Assembly (NCBI GenBank): GCA_024699855.1
Contig: JAMPIQ010000001.1
Location: 434,001 to 498,000 of the forward strand
Origin: Aphelenchoides besseyi
Lineage: Eukaryota; Nematoda; Chromadorea; Rhabditida; Aphelenchoididae
DNA: 64,000 nucleotides
Direction: 5' to 3'
In this document: in pieces, positions 50,024 to 62,093 of the stretch
Position numbering within the stretch: position 1 is the stretch's first letter
Layout of the letters: each line of letters starts with the position of its first letter
Notes under the pieces: model-generated
The model's input: only the letters and a program-made list of their open reading frames with translations
What the model was told of the DNA's origin: nothing
Database searches by the model: none
Program-made: the position numbers and the translations under genes

Positions 50024-52714
50024 TTATTCATGCGCACTTTCGTCCAAATCTTGTGTATCGTCTGGTTTTTCAAAGACATCTAAAAAGAGCAAATAGGGCG
50101 ATCTATCTCATGTTTACTTACCTTCGCTTCTTGCTCGATTAGAAGCGGGTGGGGTTTGCCAGATTGGAGTTTGAGCGTCTGCAAATAGTTTCGGTTCCTT
50201 TATTCAAGTTCTTACCCGGTTCCGATCGTTCGGTTGCACGAATCGGTGTGATTTCTCGGCTTGGCTTAGGATCGAGCAATGTTCCTAAAACAATCATTTC
50301 TTCAATCCCATCCACAACTCACCTGGTTGAAACACCGCCTACTCAAGCGCGGTAATCGATCCGCGAGGCGATTGGGCTTCTGAAACATAAGCACCTTTTC
50401 GCGTACGTTGTTCAAAATGCTGGATCATTCGAGCCACAGAGGGCGAACTTTCTTCAACGTCTTTGGCCGCGGTTTTCGCTTCCTGTTCCAGCGTGTCCAC
50501 TGAGAATTTGGTTTCTTGATTTTCGGCATCTAAAACAAAACTTTCATTCTTGCTATTTTTTCTTAACTCACCTGAATAGAACACCTCGTCCTCAAGCACG
50601 TCGTCTCGAAATAGCTTTCGGAGCGGTGGACCTAAATCTGTCGGTTATTAGCTATCGTTTTCGACTTACCCGTTGATCCAGCAGATTCAAAGCTCGCCAA
50701 TCGGCGCTTTAAATCGTCTCTTTGCGTTTTCAGAGCTTCAATCAGGTCGTTGCGCGCCTCTTTTTGCGTCTTCAGATCTTCAATCAGATCGTCGCGCGCC
50801 TTCAGTGCTTCAATCAGATCGTCTCTTTGCGACTTCAGATCTTCAATCAGATCGTCGCGCGCCTTCAGTGCTTCAATCAGATCGTCTCTTTGCGACTTCA
50901 GATCTTCAATCAGATCGTCACGCGACTCCAGATTGCTTTGCAGCGACTCCACATTGTTTTCCAGCGCCAAGCAACGAGCAACAAGTTGCTCATGACTCAA
51001 CGCCGCCAACTCCGTTGCCATAGGAGTGGGAGGCGGCGGTGGCTAAAAGCAAACGATTAAGCTTCAATTCTTTCAACTTACGTCACTCTTGTCCCAGAAG
51101 TTCGCATCCAATTCGTCAGTTGTTTCCTCCACATCCTTCTCCAACAACTCCAAAATGACCGCTTCATTCTGAAAAAGCAAGTGGATTTACGAATCAAAAA
51201 GTCTCGACTTACCGTCATTTTCGTTTGCTCCTCCTCAGATACTTTCTTCTCCGACTACAAGTAAAAATACTCATCAAATTCATCAGTTGTTTCCTGCATA
51301 CCTGTGCAACTTTGGCTTCCAACTCGGTGATGCGTTCCTTGAGCGCCATTTCAACGGCCTTTTGAGCATCGTTTCTTGTTCGCTCATAGGCCGCCTGTTT
51401 TTGGGGATTTGGCTAAATTGCAAGTTCAATAGGGTTTTCATATTGCTCACTTACGTGGTTGTAGTCGGCTTCACGTGGGCCGAACCACCGGCGGTGAATG
51501 AATCCTTGGAGCAGAAGGTAGGACGCGATTTTCGCGTCCAACTCTGCATTATCGTTGATGTATGTTGATTTGACTGAAAAAATGAAATCATTAGAGAATC
51601 GAAATTTTGCAACTTACAAACTTGTCTTGGTATTTTTCGTTTGAACAACAGTTCCGCTCCAGATTTTTTGTTGGCTTCATGTGGGCCGAACCACCGGCGG
51701 TGCATCAATCCTTGAACCAGAAGGTAGGACGCAATTTTCGCGTCCAGTTCTGCATTATCGTTGATGTATGTCGACTTGACTGAAAAAATGAAATCATTAG
51801 AGAATCGAAGTTTTGCAACTTACAAACTTGTCTTGGTATTTTTCGTTTGAACAACAGTTCCGCTCCAGATTTTTTTGTTGGCTTCATGTGGGCCGAACCA
51901 CCGGCGGTGCATCAATCCTTGAACCAGAAGGTAGGACGCAATTTTCGCGTCCAGTTCTGCATTATCGTTGATGTATGTCGACTTGACTGAAAAAAATGAA
52001 ATCATTAGAGAATCGAAATTTTGCAACTTACAAACTTGTCTTGGTATTTTTCGTTTGAACAACAGTTCCGCTCCAGATTTTTTGTTGGCTTCATGTGGGC
52101 CGAACCACCGGCGGTGCATCAATCCTTGAACCAGAAGGTAGGACGCAATTTTCGCGTCCAGTTCTGCATTATCGTTGATGTATGTCGACTTGACTGAAAA
52201 AATGAAATCATTAGAGAATCGAAGTTTTGCAACTTACAAACTTGTCTTGGTATTTTTCGTTTGAACAACAGTTCCGCTCCAGATTTTTTGTTGGCTTCAT
52301 GTGGGCCGAACCACCGGCGGTGCATCAATCCTTGAACCAGAAGGTAGGACGCAATTTTCGCGTCCAGTTCTGCATTATCGTTGATGTATGTCGACTTGAC
52401 TGAAAAAATGAAATCATTAGAGAATCGAAGTTTTGCAACTTACAAACTTGTCTTGGTATTTTTCGTTTGAACAACAGTTCCGCTCCAGATTTTTTATTGG
52501 CCAGTTGGTAGTTCTCATCACATGCATGGCCAACAAAGAGTCCGATGAGCAGCGTTTCGCCCAACATCCGCTTCCATTTTCGCCAAGCCTCAAAGTCTTG
52601 TTCAAAACTTTTTTTGAACTGAACCATTTCGTTTTGATTAATCCTGAAAACATACGATAAAAACGTAGCAAAAACACGACCGACCGCGACCGAAACTACG
52701 TCGATTGCTGACAT
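50024..52714 (-). CDS. Coiled-coil protein with tandem exon array, copy A
   Basis: Multi-exon, unrecognised. From the 5' side: a segment with KRMLGETLLIGLFVGHACDE, then a tandem array of near-identical exons (FKSTYINDNAELDAKIASYL, MHRRWFGPHEANKKSGAELL), then a Lys/Glu-rich helix, then MATELAALSHEQLVARCLAL and a coiled coil of RDDLIEALKA/RDDLIEDLKSQ heptads, then an acidic tail ending DDTQDLDESAHE with the stop at 50024. One array unit has T7 instead of T6 at 51870-51876, which shifts the frame. The start is uncertain; 52714 is the first ATG. A paralogue lies at 62094 to the window end. Function unknown; scaffold-like by look. Confidence 0.6.
50754..50935 (-). repeat. 63-nt coding minisatellite, copy A
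   Basis: About three units encoding RDDLIEDLKSQRDDLIEALKA-type heptads. Copy B has exactly one unit (21 codons) more. The unit length is a multiple of 3 and of 7 residues, so changes in number keep both frame and heptad phase. Confidence 0.9.
51476..52460 (-). repeat. Tandem array of exon-intron units, about 207 bp each
   Basis: Near-identical units repeat at about 51.56, 51.77, 51.98, 52.18 and 52.39 kb. Each holds one exon and one short intron. Exon phase is 1-2 on both sides, so units can be added or lost without a frameshift. The paralogous gene at 62-64 kb has one unit at this place. Confidence 0.9.
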
Positions 52715-52978
52715 TCCGATCTGTTTTTGTACTGCTGACACGGTCTCCGCCCAGTTTGTTTTATTTTGGCCGCGCACTCTGAACACTTAAGGTAATCACT
52801 TGTCCGATCGAACCGACTAGCTGTAGGAAATTGCTATTCAAGTGCTTAAATGCCTTTTTTTTGAATTTCAACAATCTGCACCTGCCCGAATGATTTTGCG
52901 CATTTGGACGCCGATGGTGTGAATCTAGTCATTTTGGTACTTCAGCAACACATTTTCTTACGGCTAATCGTTTTCTTA

Positions 52979-53517
52979 CAAGGGAAGGGTCATTAGCCAC
53001 CACGCGATATTCACACATACTGTATGCCAAAAAACGCGCCTTTTCAAGAGGAATCTGATGGTGTTATCAGTTTTTGCTAGGGGGTATTCTGCGTGGACTT
53101 ATGGGCCTTTGAAGTTCCACGCAAATTGCGTGCTTTTTGGACGCTTTTTTGGACGTTTTTTGGCGATGCGCGGACGCAATTTTTGATTTTTTTGCCAAGC
53201 GGACGCAAGCGCGTTTTGCGAGTAGATTTGACTTTTTTGAATCGCCTTCGAGTTATGAGCGACAAGTGCGCTCGAGTCTGTTTCCTTGAGCAATCTAGTG
53301 GTTGGTCCAAGAGTGGGTACGTCGATGAACGATCGGAAAGATGCTAAAAGCCAGCTGGCTACTGTTTCAATTACCAATGGATCGAAAGATGTCAAGAAAT
53401 ACCGAGATGTACCCGTTTAGCAAAAACTGATAACACCATCAGATTCCTCTTGAAAAGACGCGTTTTTGGCATACAGTATGCGTGAATATCGCGTGGTGGC
53501 TAATGAGCCTTCCCTTG
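52979..53517. mobile_element. MITE, PIF/Harbinger-like
   Basis: Terminal inverted repeats of about 100 bp: 52979-53079 and 53418-53517, outermost CAAGGGAAGG. TTA flanks both ends (52976-52978 and 53518-53520), a 3-bp target duplication of TWA type as used by PIF/Harbinger. The 540-bp element has no transposase; the middle is G/T-rich with TTTTTTGGACG-like repeats. Non-autonomous. The superfamily call rests on the TSD only. Confidence 0.8.
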
Positions 53518-53692
53518 TTAGTCGCTTTTTGTAAACAGACGCCGCTTGTTTTGGACAGACGCCGCGTTTTCTTGGTTACGGTCAAAAAAGTGAAAGAGAG
53601 ATGGTTTTGGGCTAATTTTAAAAACTATTTTTACTCAATCAACGTGTACTAATCGATTTCTTTGCTGACGTTTGTGTAGTCGACGTGTCTCA

Positions 53693-54321
53693 ATGAGCAG
53701 TAATCATTTGCCGAGATTATTGATAACAGCGGCACGTCCGTCGTTTGGCGGTGATGGACGTAAAATGTCGTTTCTCTCTGCTGACGGGCGACTAGAAGAA
53801 CGACGTGAATCGAAAGACTCTCGCGCTTCAATCGAATCGGATGTTTCGATTCGAATTGGAAACGGAAGCGATGTTTCGGACGAAAGTGCAACGGGAGTCG
53901 GCGGTTTGAGCACAATCGGAAACACAATAACTCCCGGACCATATCAAGTTCGCAGAAAGTCATGGCTTGAGGGCTACATGCATTCCGTTTCGTTGGAGCA
54001 GAGCAGTCAATTAGACGTAGGGACAAGAACGTTCAGGTAGGAGCATAAGCACAATAACGAACTCCCAATATTTTCACTAACCCCATGCTTTTGCTTACGA
54101 AAATTTTCAAATAAAAACATTCCTCCTTTTCACAGTAATCGTCGACAAAGACAACCAGAACGTCGTTCTAGAACTCGCTCACCCACCGATCATCTCGATT
54201 CACAGTCAAGACCGGCACGACCAAATTCATTTACGAATCTCGGTCACAATCTTGTAAGCCTACAGTTCAATGCAAGGATTATTGTTTTCAGGCGTGTACT
54301 TTGTGGAAAACATTCTACTGA
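53693..54321 (+). CDS. Arg/Ser-rich hypothetical protein, 163 aa
   Basis: Exons 53693-54036, 54136-54253 and 54292-54321 join in frame. It is hydrophilic, starting MSSNHLPRLLITAARPSFGG, with an acidic/Ser middle (RRESKDSRASIESDVSIRIG) and RRQRQPERRSRTRSPTDHLD near the end. It is probably disordered. I recognise no domain. Confidence 0.55.
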
Positions 54322-54464
54322 ACATACAATGTGACTTTGTTCAACCGGGGGTACTCAACTCAATCTCCTCGTTTATCATCCTCTCTTTCAACATACCATT
54401 TTATGTCGCGGTATAAAGTTTTGTATCAAAATAAAGAGTTTATTCACTTGTAACCAATTGCAAT

Positions 54465-54899
54465 TCAAATTTTGGAAGAGTCAGCCAATTTCTTCAGCTC
54501 TTGTTCAAGCGAAACATGAAAATCTGCCTCATTGGTTTCGTCTTCCCAGTTATCCTAAACAACTCTTAATTGAAAGCACTGATAGCAACCACTTACTTGC
54601 CAAACACCAACATTTTCGATTTGTTCCGAACTTTTGGCCTTTTGAATCGGAAATTCTTCGAACTCTTCTTCTTCAAAGAAGTTGGGACGATCGGTGGTGA
54701 TCGATTCCTCAGACAAATGATCTGACTTCTTGGTCGTCTTCTTCTTCTTCTTGTCGTTCTCGACCTTCTTCGATTTGTCCTGTCGTTTCGATGCGTTTGC
54801 CGTCAACTTCTTGTCGGCGACCGGTGAGTTGGACGATTGTGATTTCGCGGAAGACGCAGAAGAAGAACGAGACTTCAAACGTTCATTCTTCTCGGACAT
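54465..54899 (-). CDS. dss-1: DSS1/SEM1, 26S proteasome lid subunit, extended N-terminus
   Basis: Exons 54899-54597 and 54554-54465 join to 130 aa. The C-terminal part is the family core: FFEEEEFEEFP, then VWQDNWEDETNEADFHVSLE and QELKKL. DSS1 is a small disordered acidic protein that stabilises the proteasome lid and also binds BRCA2 and mRNA-export complexes. The usual length is about 70 aa. Here a 60-aa Ser/Lys-rich segment (KKVENDKKKKKTTKKSD) lies in front of the core. The start used is the first ATG; a shorter protein is not excluded. Confidence 0.9.
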
Positions 54900-55598
54900 C
54901 TTTGAACTTCTGAAGTCTTTCAAATGTTGATTCAACTTCCAAAACCTCACCAAATTGAAGCAAATACACTCGACCGATAATCCAAACTCAAATAACTCGA
55001 ATGAGCTGCTTGTCACTCTTATATCGTTCTTTCAACTGCTTGTTTAGCTTATTGTTCTAATAAAACTTTGCCAACTGAACTAAACATTGCCAAGCAAGAT
55101 TGAATTCTGAATTCGCGTATTGAGTTTTGTACCTTATGTTTGCATTCGTACTTTCGGATTCTATTTAAGGCCAGCACAATGATTTCCGTTCAATGTCGAG
55201 TTTTCGATCCGTGAGCGAGAATTCCCGATTTGAATTCTCCGTTTTAACTCTTCAAACCCCGAATTCGTTGTGATCAATACTCGACCAACAGTTCCTTGCA
55301 ACTGACATGCAACTTCAAAATCAATGGTCGGAGATTCTGTTCGCGAAGCTGCTTACGCTAACCACGTCACATCCAGGACTTTTGTCAACGTTTTAAGTTC
55401 TAGGGATAAGCTCAAGGGACTCAAAAGTAGCCAATTCACGCGTATTTCCTCACAGACATTTCAATTTCAACATTTCGTTTTTGCGTTGTTTATATTCGCG
55501 ACTGAAATGGCGCCGTTTATTGTTTTGCGTTTCTTTAGATTTTTCATGGACCTCCGCATTTAACCGTCTGGCCCTCGATTACAATCCCACTTCTCAGG
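54900..55598. other. Intergenic, no gene seen
   Basis: About 700 bp upstream of both DSS1 and the BIG gene. No supported exon. Confidence 0.5.
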
Positions 55599-58500
55599 AT
55601 GCCGATTCGCAAGTCCATCGAGTCGATTCTTCAAGAGCCGACTATAAAACGAAAAGATCATCAGGAATTGCGGAAGGCTTGTGAAACGGCGTTGGGTAAC
55701 TTAATCGAGTGTTCTTATTCACGTTCATGTTTTAGAGCAGTTGAATGCCGAAAACCGATAAACAGCCGAATCGAGTACCCGTGGATGGTGATTTCGTTTA
55801 CTTCGACGCCTATTTCCTCCCTTTTGAACTCGCGTGCAAGTCCTCATCCTCGAAGATCGTCTGCTTGGCTTTGGATTGTATCCATGTAAGGAATTTGGGT
55901 CTTTTTCTCGTATTTAATCGAAACCTCTCCGATTTTTAAGGACGTGTTGCAGAAGTCAACAGCGATTGGCCACTTCATCGGTGACACTCCCGACCCAACA
56001 AATCCCGAACACAAAATCATTGATTGAGTGATCGAAGCAATTTTCACTGCTTTTCACGGTCCAAACACCGATGAAACAGTCGAACGGAACATGATAAAGG
56101 TTTGTGTCTTCATATTGAAAAGACTGTTTTCTGTTCTTAGTGTGTTCTGGCGCTTGGAATTAGCAACACGTGTAAAGTTCATGGAGCTTCACTTTTGTTG
56201 GCGGTGCGCACCTGCTTCAACATTTTTTTGGCAACGAGAAGTCTAACAAATCGAGCCACGGCGAAGGCCATTTTGACACAAATCATCAACGATGTGATCG
56301 TGAAAATGGAAACAAAAGCCATCGAAATGCAAGTAGATTTACGACGATACGGTCAGTGAAATTGAGAAACATTTTCCAACGTTTTGTTGATTGTATTTAG
56401 ACAGTTAAAGCGTTGTTGTTGATTCGCTTCTTGAACAGGTGGTCAATTCAATTGATTCCGGTGAAGCAAGTCAATCGGGAGATGAAGCCAAAAGTCGAAG
56501 GTCGTCCACGAGTACAAACCATTGCACCAATCCGTTTCATATTCATCATTCGGCTCATAGTGTCGATGACACACGAAGTGAAGTCATGGACGAGAACTTC
56601 AACGCCGAGTACAACGGTTCGTTGGGCATCAAGAGCGTGGAGGAAGGAGATCTTTTCTTGATCTTTCGAGCACTGTGTCGTTTAAGTGAGAAGAATGCGG
56701 ATAATGCGGACGCTAAGAAGCGAGAATACGAACTACTACAATCAATCATTTTATCATTGGACATGATTCTACTGATTGTCGAAAACGTTCATGCCTCTTC
56801 ACTTCATGCTCAACACTCTTTCATTTTCGTTGTTCGTGCGTTTCTGTGCAAAGCCATTACTAAACACGCCGCCTCACCGGTTCAAGAGGTTTTTTGTTCG
56901 GGTATTGAGAATCTTTGTTCAACTTGCAACAAAGTTCAAAAATTACTTGAAATCACAAATCGAGGTACATTCTTTTACAAACTTACCAATTAGTGCATTA
57001 TTTTCAGGTGTTCTTTAAAGAGATTGTCTTTTCCATTTTGGACAGTCCATCCTCTGGTTACAATCACAAAAAAAGATGCTTTGGAAACGTTAAATAGAAT
57101 CTGTGCCGATCCGCAGAGTTTGGTTGACATCTACGTTAACTACGATTGCCATTTGACTTCGGCCAACATCTTCGCTCTATTAGTTGGTCATTTGTCCAAA
57201 ATTGCGGTAGACATCATCACTCGCTATTCAACTAATCGGTTTCTTAGGGTGGTCAACACATCGACACAACGGTTGTTCCGCAGGACGAAATCAAACTACG
57301 TGCATTGGCATTGAAATTCCTGGTTGAAATCTTGAAGGGACTTGTCAGCTACTACGAAGAAACTATCTGGCGGCAAAGTTGGTGATAACGTTTCGTTTCG
57401 TGGCTATGAAAACGGAATCGACGTCGAGGATTCGCGACTGGGTAGCAACAGCGAAACGAACTTGGAGTCCATCAATCAGTTTGCTCAAGTGAAAATGCAA
57501 AAGAAAACGTTGGAAAACGGAATCGATTTGTAAGTTGAAATTGTCCGAATCTCCCAAATAAACTTGTTCTAGATTTGCTCGAAAACCAAAACAGGGTCTT
57601 AAATTTCTACAAGAAAAAAACTTGGTCGGTACGAAACCCGAAGAAATTGCCGAGTTCTTTCACAAAGAAGATCGCTTAGACAAAGCGGTCATTGGTGACT
57701 ATTTGGGCGAAGGACAAGAGTAAGTGGTTAGAATATTGTTCGTTGACCTCTGTGCTTGTTTCAGTTTCAACAAACTTGTCATGCACGCATACATTGATGT
57801 CTTGGATTTTGCTGGAATGAACATTGTCCAAGCACTACGAAAGCTTTTGGACAAATTTCGACTACCCGGTGAATCTCAGAAAATTGATCGTCTTATGGAA
57901 AAGTTCGCGTCCCGTTACTGCGATTGCAATCCACGGTATAGCCATTAACCAAGAAATTCGTTTATCGATTTTAGTTTGAACATTTTTGCATCCGCCGACA
58001 CTGCCTATGTTCTGTCCTATTCGATTATTATGTTGGCAACCGATCTGCACAGTCCTCGCGTTCGTGATAAGATGACCAAAGATCAATACATTGCCATGAA
58101 TCGCGGAATCAACGACAAGAACGATTTGCCAACCGAATTCCTGTCCGACATCTACGATGATATTGCGTCTAATGAGTTGAAGATGAAACCCGGTGCATCG
58201 AAACGACCCAAACTCGACATCGTTAACGCTTCTTATCGTCAACGCAAACTCTTCCAAAATCTTGAACTTGAGGGAATCGCTCAAACCGCTCACGCTCTTA
58301 TGGAACAAGCAACCTATGCAGCGGTTGAGTACACGAAAGCAAGTCACTATGAACATGTTCGTCCAATGTTCGAGGTAAACTTTAGACGATTCTTTTATTC
58401 AAATTTCCTTTTTAGTTGCTTTGGAAACCGTGTATTGCGGTGTTCAGTATTGGATTGCAATCCTCGGATGACGAGTCAATTTGGAAGACTTGTTTAGAAG

Positions 58501-60181
58501 GCTTTCGACACGGAACTCGTGTCGCTTGTTTCTGTCGATTGAATACTCCACGCGACGCTTATATTCAAGGACTGATTCCATTCACATTGTTAACGTCGAG
58601 AGGAGCTCTGAATGGATTAAAAGATAAAAACGTTCAGTCAATAAAAACTCTGATTATGATTGGCGATGAAGATGGAAACTATTTGGATGAGCGGTGGATT
58701 GATGTTCTTCGTTGTGTTAGTCAGTTGGAGATCGCTCAACATATTGGAACCAGTAAACGAGAAGCACATGCCGAACTTCGAAGCGTATTTCATGTCGACG
58801 AAAAGCATTTGTCTTCGCTGCAGGAACGTTTGATCGCCGCTTCTTCACAAGACGTTGTTGTAGCTGTGGACAGGTACAATTGTTTACATTCATGAGCTTC
58901 TATGGCTGATTTAGAATATTCCAAGGATCAAGTCGACTGATGGGTGGTGCAATTGTTCATTTTGTACGCGCATTATGTCAAGTTTCACACGAAGAATTGG
59001 CGGTTCCCGGCGCTCCGCGAATGTACATGCTCCAGAAGATCGTTGACGTTTCGTTTTATAACATGAATCGTATTCGTATTGAATGGTCGATGATTTGGAA
59101 AGTTTTGGGCGATCATTTCAACATCGCCGGTTGCAGTTCGAATGAAGACATATCCAAATTTGCTCTCGATGCTTTGCGTCAGTTATCGACGAAGTTTCTC
59201 GAAATCGGCGAGTTACCGAATTTCCGCTTCCAAAAAGATTTCTTTCGACCATTCGAAGTCATCATGAACCACAACAAGTCGCCGGCTTGTCGCGATATGA
59301 TTATCGCCTGCATAACAAACATGGTTCAGACTCATTCCGGACGCATCAGATCTGGCTGGAAGAACATCTTTTCGGTTTTGACTTTGGCAGCAGCTGAAAG
59401 TCGCGAGAGCATTGTTGTCGCAGCATCAAAAACAACCTTCTACATATTCGGTAGGTGGATTGGATGTTATCGAAGAACCTGATTGACTTTTCAGAGAAGG
59501 TTTTTCCTCATCATTTTGTCGAAGTTCTCGATTCCTTTCAAGAAGCCATCAAATGCCTCTCAGAATTCGCTTGCAACACCGCCTTCCCGGAGATCAGTAG
59601 TGCAGCGATTCGAATGATCAAAAACGCGGCGACGTTGGTCTCCGAGAATACGGACCTCATCAACAGCCATCATTCTGAAGATGATTTGCCGTTGAATGCG
59701 TACGAAACTCAAAAAGTTTGGCTGAAGGGCTGGTTTCCGATCATTTTCGAGTTGTCGTGCGTACTCAATCGCTGTAAACTAGACGAGCGCACCATGAGCT
59801 TAACAACAATGTTCACAATCATCAAGAACTACGGACGAGAGTTTCGAACCGATTGGTGGTACGATTTGTTTAAGATCGTCTTCCGGATTTTCGACTTTTC
59901 GAAACTCCAGGATTTGGGTAGTGAGGTTCGTTCAAAGACTTGAGCAAAACGAATTTAAGGTTTAGAAGAACGAATGGATGCTCACTACCTGCAGTCCAGC
60001 GTTGTATTCGATCATCGATGTTTTCACTTATTATTATACCGAGTTGGCTCCGATGATGTTGCCGAACATCTATCAGCAGTTCTTTTTGTGTGTTCAGCAT
60101 GGTAGCGAGCAATTGGCACGATCAGCCATCAACGGTTTCAGCTTATGGCGCTTGGCTGCGGCCACAAATAGTCCCAATTAA
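55599..60181 (+). pseudogene. BIG1/2-type ARF-GEF, broken and 3'-truncated
   Basis: It starts MPIRKSIESILQEPTIKRKD. The DCB/HUS region follows ([36 protein letters not shown]), then a Sec7 domain ([20 protein letters not shown] with the catalytic Glu; ASADTAYVLSYSIIMLATDL) and HDS repeats ([49 protein letters not shown]). BIG proteins activate ARF1 at the trans-Golgi. Before Sec7 the frame breaks about six times: near 55760, a TGA at about 56025, near 56410, 56890 (T6), 57068 (A7) and 57337. From 57.36 kb on it is clean. After EQLARSAIN the sequence leaves the family and stops at 60181, losing well over 100 C-terminal residues where the duplicated block begins. Confidence 0.8.
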
Positions 60182-60820
60182 GAGACTCGTGCCTCTTAGT
60201 CCAATTAACTTGCCAGTGACCACTCGCGCTCTCAACCAATCCGAAGCAGTAAACATTTTGGTTTGAAATTATGAATAGGAAACACGATTTTGGTCGTGAA
60301 TAAAAACATGCAACTTCGAAGCCAAGATTATGAAAACCAATGAATCGAATAGCAACACGCCGATTGTCCGCCCAACATACACTTCCGTTTCCTCGATGAC
60401 TCCATGGCTCTCGATTTGATGTCTGAGAGGTGACGTGAAAAACGTAATTGGATGCAAAAATGAAAATGGCGGAACGTTAAGTTTCGTGCAAAGTTCACGA
60501 CCGCCGTTCCCGTCTCGTCGCTTCCAAACATCCAAAATTGGAAGGCAAGTCGAGCATGCAGAAGAACTCAGTCAACACATGGGACGGTCGACTCCCGGCA
60601 GGTGCAACGAAGCGGTTTTGCGGTAAAAGCAGGAACATAAACGCTGGGAATTAAATCGATCGTTGAATAGTGCTGTTCGGTCCTGTGATTTTGTTTATTA
60701 AGAAACAGATGAAAAGTCGGCATTGTCAAGGTAACCGAGGTCGAGAGCTCCACGTTAAGAATTCGTACTTCCGAATATGAAAGAGTGTCGAGCTCAAAAA
60801 CGACAACGCAAACTCGCGAA

Positions 60821-60997
60821 TCATAACTTCTGACCACAAGGCATATCAGTGCAAGTGTAGACGACGTAGAATTCGCAGTGATAGTCGCGACGTGTTTCTC
60901 GAAGTGCCGGTTTTTGTGGAGCAGCTGCCGCCTCTTCAAATTCCACGTATTGAATTCCGACTTCTTCGGCGGCGGCCTCAGGTGCAAAACGGCTCAT
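60821..60997 (-). CDS. Possible small protein, copy B
   Basis: Same 58-aa frame as in copy A (MSRFAPEAAAEEV start, CGQKL end). Status and doubts are the same. Confidence 0.3.
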   Translation of the reverse strand: MSRFAPEAAAEEVGIQYVEFEEAAAAPQKPALRETRRDYHCEFYVVYTCTDMPCGQKL

Positions 60998-61648
60998 GGT
61001 CGGGAGCGTTTTTTGCGTACGAGCAGCAGACGACGAGCGAAAATTGGTCTCCAAAAAACATTGATAATCAAGAGTACAAACTTTCGCACGTTTTCCATTG
61101 AGATTTTCTGAAAAAACTTTTTGATTTGGTTTCTTTGTTTGGTCGTCAACTCGACGGTCAACAACCGAAAAGCCATTCTTTCGAAGAACTCGATTTGCAA
61201 ACTACAATTTGTGGCTGTGAACTTGAGCTCGAAATCAATTGGAAAATATTCACTCTGACGATCGAAATTTCAACAAAAAACATTTTTTTCAATTTTGAGC
61301 CAAAAAAATTGCCCTTTGAATTACTTACCGTACTTTCCAATGACTCGCAGCCGTCAGCGCCAATAAACCCCTTCGATGATTCTCGTTGGGAGTGTTTTGG
61401 TGTTTTGGGCTGCTCGACAACGCGGGCAACGTGGAGGACACACAAATTCGCCGTCGACCGTCAGTTTGTTTCGTGGTGTCGGTTGGGGTCCGTTCAGTCG
61501 GTCGCCGGTTTTAGGCCTTTGGGTTGACCATTTGGTTTCTGCACTTTACCTTTTGTCTCGAACCATTTCATTGAGCTTCCGAATTCGTTCGTTCTTTCAA
61601 ATTTCGTGTTCCAATTTTCGTGATCCAACATTTCGTCATAACTCTTGA

Positions 61649-61939
<291 letters not shown>

Positions 61940-62093
61940 TAGGGAAAAATCAGTAACACTCTTACGATCATCTCTCTTTCTCTTCACAACCATTTCGAAA
62001 GCACACAAAACGGCAATTTATTTTCGTCATTATAAACAAAAGCATCTCGTGAGTTTCGTTAAAGCGGATTAAAAAATGCGATTACAACTTTCC

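Noticed and set aside
50673..51060. Plus-strand Arg/Ser repeat frames opposite the coiled coil
   Set aside because: Produced by the 63-nt repeat read on the other strand; no start context or splice sites.
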